Source: Rhizopus sp. PT2906 (taxonomy: Eukaryota; Mucoromycota; Mucoromycetes; Mucorales; Rhizopodaceae). From it: a stretch of DNA of 14,438 nt. Below are positions 8,170 to 14,438 of this stretch, piece by piece (within the stretch, counting starts at the first letter, position 1; the number at the start of each line of letters is the position of its first letter). The stretch lies in NCBI GenBank assembly GCA_025529335.1, contig JAMYHX010000741.1, positions 1 through 14,438 of the forward strand. The letters are read 5' to 3'. A program made the translations under genes and the position numbers. Under the pieces are notes generated by a model that saw only the letters and a program-made list of their open reading frames with translations, was not told where the DNA came from and did not search any database.

Positions 8170-9009
8170 TTTTATATTTACCGAGGCGTTAAGGAATGCA
8201 CTGTCGTTATGGACAGCGCATTGAATCCCAGGAGCACCGTTAATCTTCTGAAGGTCTTTTGAAAGGAGGAGGACTTTCATTGTCGTGTTTTGATTTGTAA
8301 ACAAAGATACCATATGTATATAATGCATTATTCACATCGCAGTTCCAAACCGTACCACAAGGTTCACACTTGAGAGACAGAATGTACTCTTCGCTTTGAT
8401 CCAATAATTGAGATGTTATTTAATTGTTTGGATTTGTATTTGTTACAGATCTGACTCGTTAAGTACTCGTCAACCGAAACAAATTCGGTCTCCCCCGTTG
8501 GATTGTTTGCATTTTCGTTTGATTTCTTCAGTAATGCGTCTAGTAGGTGCAGCTCGTTTTCCTTTCATACTTAACAAAAGAACCATTTCTAAACGCAATG
8601 ATCCGCTTCTGTTGAGAGGAGGAAGAAAGTTCAGCAGGAGGTAGAGGTGCATGTTTGCTTTTGTTTGGGTTTTTGATTTTAGTGCCAACTGCGCTTGTTT
8701 TGCCATACTTTTTGCTGTTGTCAAGAGTCTTTTAACAATTTCTTGAATTCCTTTTTGCTTGTTGGTATAAGTCTTGAACATTAATTGAATAAATTTGTTT
8801 GCACAAACGCAAACAAAGGGAACTCGCGATCGATAGCTAATGGACCCTTAATAAATGTCATATCGGTTATATATCTTTCCCTTTATTTCGCTTTGCCTTT
8901 GGAGGCGGGGGTCATCGTCTTTCTTTTGCTTCATGTTGAAGTAAAGAAAAAAGTCGAAAGCAACTGCGGAGAGCCTTGTCATGTCAAATTAACGATCGAC
9001 AACTTGTTT
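8170..9009 (-). pseudogene. Decayed Fanzor/TnpB-like RNA-guided nuclease (RuvC + Zn ribbon)
   Basis: Reading the minus strand across at least three frames gives the parts of a fungal Fanzor in the right order. A RuvC-I-like stretch (VVDR, stop, MTRLSAVAFDFF) lies at about 9009-8941. A Lys/Gln-rich helical part (for example FKTYTNKQKGIQEIVKRL) starts at 8781. A RuvC-II-like IIAFRNGSF follows a frameshift near 8645. Then FVSVDEYLTSQIC at about 8483-8445 follows a second frameshift near 8550. After a third shift near 8405 come LKCEPCGTVWNCDVNNALY and ESPPPFKRP. In the zinc ribbon the second Cys of the first pair is Tyr (TAC, 8438-8436), and the Arg normally before the RuvC-III Asp is Cys (TGC). 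In-frame stops also occur at 8989-8991 and 8848-8850. TnpB/Fanzor proteins are transposon-encoded RNA-guided DNA nucleases; this copy is dead as a protein. Exact boundaries and inverted repeats were not found. Confidence 0.68.
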
Positions 9010-9058
9010 TTATTAATTAATCATATTTTCTTTAATAGTAGAATGTTGGAATAAGGAG

Positions 9059-9300
9059 TCACTCCACTTTCGACACACTGCACTTCTTACTGTGATCCTC
9101 AAAGTAATTTTCTTTATAAAAGTGATGGGATAAGGATATTAAACTGCCTCTAGGTATAGTAGTGACGCCAGCTTCTTCTTGTTGATCTTCGGCACAACGT
9201 CTGCAGCGCGATGCCGCTACTTGTTATTTGCATGCTTGACAGGTACGATAACGTGAATCAACTGATAAAGATGCATGGCAGGAAGAGCAGCTGGTTGTAC
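9059..9300 (-). pseudogene. Cys-rich relic (CX2C-X12-CX2C) upstream of the Fanzor remnant
   Basis: The minus strand encodes CSSCHASLSVDSRYRTCQAC, then, after an in-frame TAA, RCRRCAEDQQEE, TTIPRGSLISLSHHF and YKENYFEDHSKKC, ending at a TGA (9061-9059). The paired Cys spacing suggests a small zinc-binding domain followed by a basic tail. It runs in the same direction as the Fanzor relic and ends about 50 nt before it, so it may be the decayed N-terminal part of that element or a separate captured domain. I cannot assign a family. Confidence 0.35.
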
Positions 9301-9797
9301 TTCAGTTGTTGTTGTTTTCCATTGTTCTAATAAGCGTCAAGATGGGAACATAATGTTAGTGAATAGGAACCATATGAATTGGCCTTTTATTCTCTTTTTC
9401 AAGGCATGTTCATATCTGATTCTTTTAAAAGGGTTTTATTTTAAAATAAATATCAGGAGAAAAAGAAAGAAAAAACCAAGAGAGAGAAAAAGGGGAAAAG
9501 TAAGCTCATATGGTTGTGGTCCAAGACCCGGATCGAACAAATGGCAAAAAAGGCTTAGAGTGCGGTAAATTTCCGGTAAAAGTATGTGTTACTTGCATAT
9601 TTTCCGACGTATTTTATGATCTAATTCCAGTACAGATTGGTGTTTGTGTTATTTCTCTTTAAATTGATGCGTCGTCTCTACTTGTTATTTCCCCCCTTTC
9701 TCTGCGTAACTATGTCAAGTGAATACAAGATTATCAGAAGCATATACACTCCTTCTTTTAGAGATGAATACAGACTCTTTTTTTTATTATTATTATT
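9301..9797. other. Intergenic, probable extension of element debris; no gene supported
   Basis: Short open stretches on the minus strand (for example RIRYEHALKKRIKGQFIWFL at about 9440-9375) suggest the decayed region extends a little upstream, but nothing is recognisable. An isolated GTTCGATCC on the minus strand (about 9530-9540) resembles a tRNA/SINE B box, but no cloverleaf forms. Long T and TTA runs lie near 9779-9800. Confidence 0.35.
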
Positions 9798-9803
9798 TTT
9801 ATT
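9798..9803 (-). terminator. Candidate poly(A) signal AATAAA of the VAP gene
   Basis: AATAAA on the minus strand lies 48 nt after the VAP stop codon, followed by a run of AATAAT repeats. Confidence 0.4.
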
Positions 9804-9851
9804 CTGGGAATTGAAGATACATTGTAATGAGATCATTTTGTGTTTTCCTTT

Positions 9852-10738
9852 TTAATTTTTATGTTGCTGAAAGAAGTAAGCAATAGCAAGTGCCAGTAAA
9901 GCAAATAAGATAAGCATGCTAATAGGCGACTCTGTTGTCTTTTGAACTCTTTCAACAATCACCGTAGGTTCTGCATTACGCAACTGTTCAACTTCGTTCT
10001 TGTATTTCTTTAATTCTTCTTCCATTTGCTTCATCTTTGCTTCAATTTCATTATTATCGGGCTGTTTTTCTTCTCTTCCATTTGTTACTATTGGTTGAGG
10101 ATTAGCCTGAACTGGTTCCTATACAAAAATATATATATGAGATCTTGCTCTATATATTCCATCTATAGTTTACCATAGGCACTTGTTGTGCTTCTTGCTT
10201 GGGTTGAACATATTCCACACGCAATTTTTGCTGAGCAACAGATGTCTTTTCCTTGCTTTCAACGTGATTCCACTAAAGACTATAAGTATCCATGATAAAC
10301 TCCTAGACAGGTAAACTTACAAGATCTCCTAAACTCATTGACTCTAGTGCTCCTTCAACTAACACGCTTACAAACAAGAATTTATCTTTACACTTGAAGT
10401 CAGCAGGTGGTTCTTCTCTAAAGGCTTGAAGCATAACTACAAACACATCAGCTGCGTCTAATAAAATATTTTTTTATATATGTATATTTTACTCTGGACA
10501 GTCATCGTGCTGTTGGGTTGAATGATTTCTGAATTAGGACGAACGCAATACAGTTTTGGTGCAGTCGTCTTTACTTTAAAGGCAACAGGTTTTGAATGAG
10601 GATTCCTGATTTGAACGTCTTTTTTAACAATGCGTGTTAATGGACCTAAGAAACAATTAGGGTTCGGAATAATAATAAGGCACATATATACTTACGTTCA
10701 AAGTAAATGGTGTTCTCTACGTCTAATTCGACCGACAT
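9852..10738 (-). CDS. VAP/Scs2-family ER membrane tether (MSP domain)
   Basis: Predicted tail-anchored ER protein that binds FFAT-motif partners and holds the ER to other membranes. Five exons on the minus strand (10738-10696, 10645-10493, 10436-10321, 10272-10174, 10118-9852) give 225 aa, the normal VAP size. The MSP domain (about residues 4-120) contains VKTTAPKLYCVRPNSE and FKCKDKFL, which include the conserved basic FFAT-binding surface, then LWNHVESK and KLRVEYV. A Pro/Gln-rich linker, a coiled coil (about 158-187, KMKQMEEELKKYKNEVEQL) and a C-terminal membrane anchor (about 203-220, SMLILFALLALAIAYFF) follow. Intron 2 was placed at 10492-10437 (56 nt) because it joins PNSTMTVQ directly to IMLQAF with the family's usual spacing; a shorter intron ending at 10458 would be only 35 nt and add seven residues. 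Confidence 0.93.
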
Positions 10739-11637
10739 GGTTTATTATACAACACGCACACACGTATACAAGAGGTAAAAAAAAAGACGCAAGGTATATT
10801 GACAAATGAAAAGAAAAAAGAAAAAAAATGTTTTCTCTCCCTTTCTCTCACTTTTTTTTTGGCTGTTGTAGGCTGGCTTTGAAAAGCAAAGATAACTAGT
10901 AAAAGTTGCAATTCTACCTGAATGACATCGATTACAACAGATTCTTTTTGCGGCTCCGATAGTTTCCATGGTGATCAATGTAGCTCCTCGCTTGATTTTT
11001 GTTTCTAGATGAATTGATACATTGCGTCAATAATGTGTGTGTAGGTGTGTGTATGTGTGTATTCATAAAGTTGATTGTTGTGGACAATCAAAAATAACAG
11101 TCCTATCTTTATTCATATCCAGGCACGAATTATGGATCTCGTAGTTTTGCTCAGAGCAGTAATGATCAAACAAGACAGAGCGAAAGAAAGAGAGAAAGTC
11201 TTAAAGAATATACTTTACATATATGATCTTTAGTGACTAAAAGAAAAAAAGAGAGAGAGAGAGAAAAAAACAAATGACAAGTCAGTGTGCTAAACATCTA
11301 CATGTATTCCTGTTTGGTGCAAGAATGTTGACGCGTTGAAAATAAAGTCTATCACGTGATAGCATGATACTCTGTCTTTCTGTCATAAAACAAAGGTTGT
11401 AATAAACTTTGCATATATTTCTCCCCCCCTTTTTTTTGTATACAAAATAAACTATGCACACGCATTCCTGAGTAAGTCTCTTTGCCCTGACATCGAAGGG
11501 TTTCTGTCTTTATTCTTTCCATAGAAGTATTAATAAGTACTTTTTTTTTTGGCTGATAATCAATCTATTTTATCAGGATTTAAAGCATTTATTAAATTCC
11601 TTTTTCTTCTTCTTCTTTCTTTATTCCACATATACAA
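10739..11637. promoter_or_regulatory. Divergent intergenic region between VAP and bystin-like gene
   Basis: This 899-bp spacer holds promoters for both genes. It contains a perfect 12-bp palindrome TATCACGTGATA (11350-11361, with CACGTG at 11353-11358), a (GT)n tract (about 11035-11061), a (GA)n tract (about 11251-11264) and a CT-rich run just before the bystin start (about 11599-11624). Short ORFs in it have no recognisable similarity. Confidence 0.5.
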
Positions 11638-13466
11638 ATGGGAAAATACAACTTGGAAAAGGCGCATACTTTAGTGAACGGACATGTTACACCTTATACA
11701 ACTTGGGACAATAGTGACCTGAAAACCAAAAGACAGAAAGGGGATTTTTTTAGTTTGTTTAATGAAATAGACGGAATAGAGGCAAGATCTAGTTTTTGTT
11801 CGATTTGGAACACAAGATCTTACATTACGTGTATAGGCAGATGCTGATCAACACATAAAGGATGCGATCTCTCAGATCGAACGAGATCAAGCTAAACGAT
11901 TAGAGGAATTAAGGCAACAGCAGGATCTTGACAGGTAGAAATATAATAATATAAAGACCATCGTCTTATATGATCATAGTGAAGAATCTCTCGTGGATGA
12001 AGCTAAACAGCTAAGCACGAAAAGCGTGATTATTTCGTTTGATACATTAAAGCTCGAGTTTGATGAAGACAATAAAGGGAACGCTTTGTTCAAGATTGCT
12101 CTAATGGATGAGGATATAAAGCTACATCAGACACCTACATGGCCTGTGCCAGACCCCGTGCCTATCATGAGTCTGGAAAGAATGCTAACCTTGAGGAAGT
12201 ATGAAAAGATGCAGCACGGTTAGATTGATTTTTTGTTGTCACTCAAAGAGAAAACTAAATCATCCATTTTGATAGGTATCGAAGACATACCTTTATCGGC
12301 ATCTAATCCCAAGGTTGCAGAAATATACAAGAGGTGATAAGAAAAGACCTTCGTGCATACACAACCATATACTCATGTATGTGTTGCAGGCTAGGCGTGT
12401 TTCTATCTCGATATAAAATAGGGAGACTACCTAGGTCATTCAAGATCATGCCTATGCTCAAAAATTGGGAAGAAGTGATCTATCTGACTCAGCCTGACAA
12501 CTGGACACCACAGGCAATGTACGAAGCATCTAAATTGTTCATGAGTCATAACACAGCACAGATGCAAAAGTAAGTATCCATCAAGATAGTAAGGGGGGCC
12601 ACACATTGATCTCTCATTCCATCCCCTTTTAGTTTTATTAGCTATGTGCTCTTTCCTTATACAAGGCGGCGTATTGCTAATAACAATAATTATCACCTCG
12701 AGTATCCTGTCTTTCTTGCTCTTCAGACCGCTTTACTCAATGCACGCATCTTCACTTTGGGCTATCTCAAACCTCTTTGTGAATCTGGTGAGTGTACTGC
12801 CATGGAAGCCTCGGTGATTGGCTGTATCATGGCACTTCACACCAAATTGAAGCCAGTCCCTATTCTGTGGTCACTCATGTCCCTTCCATTCAGTATACCA
12901 ACCACATTGTTTATACTCGTTGCCCTGGAAAGGAAAAGAAAGCGTATACCCCGTACATTTTACAAACCTTTGACATTTTATTTTATACGAGCTGCTGAGT
13001 CAGCGAATCAATTACCTTATATTTGGTATCAAGCCCTTTATGTATTTGCTAAATAGTAAGTCATTTTTCTCTTTCTACTTTAATTGACACTTATTTTTTT
13101 TTTTATTGTAGTTGTGCAGATGAACTTGACAAGTCGGAGCTATATCGATTAATGAAGCTGGTTCGTGCTCGGAAGGGACATTATGTGGATATGGTCATGA
13201 ACATACAAAATGTTTTGATGCCGCTTTTACCTTTGCATAAACCCGATGATTTTGATAGTCCGGCTGACGGAGAAGAAGAAGAGGATGGGTTGAAAAACTT
13301 TGAAGAAGAGATCTTGAGTGATAGCGATATTGAAAGTTCGGACGAAAGTGATAATAGTTATGAGACAAACAGTGACAGCGATGGTGATGATGATAGTGAA
13401 GAAGAAGATGATGATTATGTACCAAATCCTGTGCGTCATCAGCACGATGACATGATGGTTGATTAA
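11638..13466 (+). CDS. Divergent bystin/Enp1-like 40S ribosome-assembly protein
   Basis: Bystin/Enp1 acts in pre-rRNA processing and 40S subunit maturation in the nucleolus and its particles. Exons supported are 11980-12218, 12276-12333, 12390-12569, 12633-13055 and 13112-13466, preceded by one ending at 11934. The best-guess start is ATG 11638 with a weak GTTTTT donor at 11792 and acceptor at 11840, giving 500 aa; this N-terminus is uncertain. Bystin hallmarks: NPKVAEIYKR, LGVFLSRYKIGRLPRSFKIM, LKNWEEVIYLTQPDNWTP, KPLCESGECTAMEASVIG, LPFSIPTTLFILVALE, QLPYIWYQAL. Oddities: about six residues are missing after VPILWS; the normally invariant DKKYALPY is replaced by RKRKRIPRTFY, while KKAYTPY appears in another frame; and a long acidic tail (about residues 435-500) follows the domain, whereas bystins usually carry their acidic tract N-terminally. 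One donor is the unusual GTTAGA (12219). Probably a fast-evolving paralogue or an eroding copy. Confidence 0.8.
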
Positions 13467-14211
13467 TAGTATTAAAGTCTTTTTACAAACAAAAGAGAAA
13501 AGGAGGGAGGGTCCATCATTTCGTGTTACGTATCCTAAACAAGGCTCTGCATGATTTTTTATTTGTAACTGGCTTTTTGGCATCAAAATTGTATTAAAGA
13601 AAGTCATTTTGTATACAAGATACATGAATCATGTAACAGAAAGGGGGAAAAAAAAAGAAGGAAGGAGAGGGACAAAGTGTTTGATTGCTCACAGTAATTG
13701 ATTGTGTGTTTGATGAATCTTGTAACAAATTTATTTTTCACTCAGTATTTAAATATGAAATCATTCACACAAGGCATAAATGAGGAGCTTTTCGGAGTTC
13801 CTGTCTGACCATGGGGAGAGAGAAGCAAAAGATGAAAAGGGAACCTTTGTTTTGAACGATAAGAATCAAGAAAAGAAATCAAGCAAATAGTAATAAAAGG
13901 TCATTAAGGAAAACAAAAAAAAAAAAAAGAATAAAATTTAAAAAATAGAGACAAGTGTGAAAATTATTTCCCTTTTTTTTTTTTTTTCCTCTTCTTTGCT
14001 TGTTATTCTCTCTTTCTCTCTCTCTTTTTTTTTTTAATATTATTTTCTTGTTCTTTCTATTCTTATAACTCGATTTCTTTCTTTTTGTGCTTATAATAAC
14101 TCTTTTATTGACAAGAAATTAACTTGCCCCTAAAAAGCATCATCTACTGTTCATCGATCTACTCATTTCTTTCTTTTTTTATATTTATTTTTACTGTAAT
14201 CATTTGTCATC
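13467..14211. promoter_or_regulatory. Intergenic; bystin 3' region and promoter of the next gene
   Basis: No gene is seen in these 745 bp. AT-rich sequence with A runs (13914-13929) gives way to long T and CT tracts (about 13970-14060, including a (CT)n run at about 14008-14024), followed by T-rich sequence up to the start at 14212. A pyrimidine-rich leader before the ATG is common in fungal promoters. Confidence 0.45.
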
Positions 14212-14438
14212 ATGCTTCAATCTCAATCAGACTCTAGGTAAGTTTGTTATCTATTCTTAATCTGATGCAAATGATTAAAACTTGCATTATTCAGCACCAT
14301 TCTTCTTGAGGCATTTCAACCATACAAGATGCCACCTGTTTTTAGTCATCAGACGTCAACTGATCATGTCGATGGTCATCATAGTCGGTTTCAGACTCGT
14401 TGTTTAGGTTCTTGTCACATCAAGCTTAGATCTGTTAC
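14212..14438 (+). CDS. Unidentified protein, N-terminal part (runs off the window)
   Basis: Exon 1 (14212-14237) reads MLQSQSDS. A 57-nt intron with GTAAGT donor and TTCAG acceptor (14238-14294) follows, and exon 2 is open to the end of the window: TILLEAFQPYKMPPVFSH, then HVDGHHSRFQTRCLGSCHIK. No domain is recognisable in the roughly 55 residues available. The good splice signals, the in-phase join and the CT-rich promoter support a real gene. The sequence is Ser/His-rich and polar, with no signal peptide. Confidence 0.55.

Noticed and set aside
9510..9600. tRNA gene or SINE on the minus strand (GTTCGATCC with a CCA-like end nearby)
   Set aside because: Only a B-box-like string is present. 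The T stem does not pair, and no A box, anticodon arm or acceptor stem can be drawn.
10458..10492. 35-nt intron in the VAP gene
   Set aside because: Shorter than every other intron here and inserts residues into the MSP domain; the acceptor at 10437 gives a normal 56-nt intron and the family's spacing.
10745..10978. Small minus-strand ORF with CCNRC upstream of VAP
   Set aside because: It is short, ends in low-complexity Phe/Lys-rich sequence from homopolymer runs, has no recognisable domain and lies in the VAP leader region.
11132..11233. 33-aa plus-strand ORF before the bystin-like gene
   Set aside because: No similarity, charged low-complexity sequence, no supporting promoter or splice context.
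12843..12893. Extra intron within the bystin-like exon to explain the frame change
   Set aside because: Possible GT/AG pairs have poor donors and would remove residues that align to bystin in the open frame.
1..14438. CRISPR array, operon or bacterial defence system
   Set aside because: No regular short direct repeats with spacers and no prokaryotic gene structure; all genes are intron-rich and fungal.

Overview
The window looks like nuclear DNA of an early-diverging fungus, most likely Mucoromycota (a Mucor/Rhizopus-like mould). It is AT-rich, and every gene I could resolve is cut by very short introns: 25 can be placed, about 45-66 nt each, mostly GTAAGT-like to TAG/CAG. The proteins are fungal-type ER, peroxisome, RNA and ribosome factors. 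No prokaryotic signal (ribosome binding sites, operons) is visible. All gene models below were spliced by hand; in each complete model the exon lengths add up to a multiple of three.

Layout. 1-1000: a degenerate repeat of about 350 bp carrying a palindromic box plus TATA, with two tiny ORFs. 1458-3425 (+): divergent importin-alpha-like ARM protein, nine exons. 3432-4966 (-): a C1 (diacylglycerol-binding) zinc finger fused to a Pex24/Pex30-type membrane domain and DysF motifs. 5077-6319 (+): HEN1 small-RNA 2'-O-methyltransferase. 6326-7845 (-): compact Sct1/Gpt2-like glycerol-3-phosphate acyltransferase. About 8170-9300 (-): decayed mobile-element debris, including a frameshifted Fanzor/TnpB-like nuclease. 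9852-10738 (-): VAP/Scs2 ER tether, five exons. 11638-13466 (+): very divergent bystin/Enp1-like protein. 14212-end (+): first two exons of an unidentified gene.

Arrangement. Two tail-to-tail pairs (importin-like/C1-Pex30 and HEN1/acyltransferase) have stop codons separated by exactly 6 nt in both cases. Both share the 10-mer TTTATTGTTC at the same place, so each minus-strand stop codon lies inside an AATAAA. C1-Pex30 and HEN1 are head-to-head over 110 bp. VAP and bystin are head-to-head over 899 bp.

Functional themes. Three genes (C1-Pex30, acyltransferase, VAP) belong to ER lipid synthesis and membrane contact biology. HEN1 ties the locus to small RNAs, and the tail-to-tail pairs are expected to make overlapping antisense transcripts. 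The most unusual items are the C1-Pex30 fusion, the shared bidirectional 3'-end element, the Fanzor relic, the rearranged signature of the bystin-like protein and the promoter-like repeat array.
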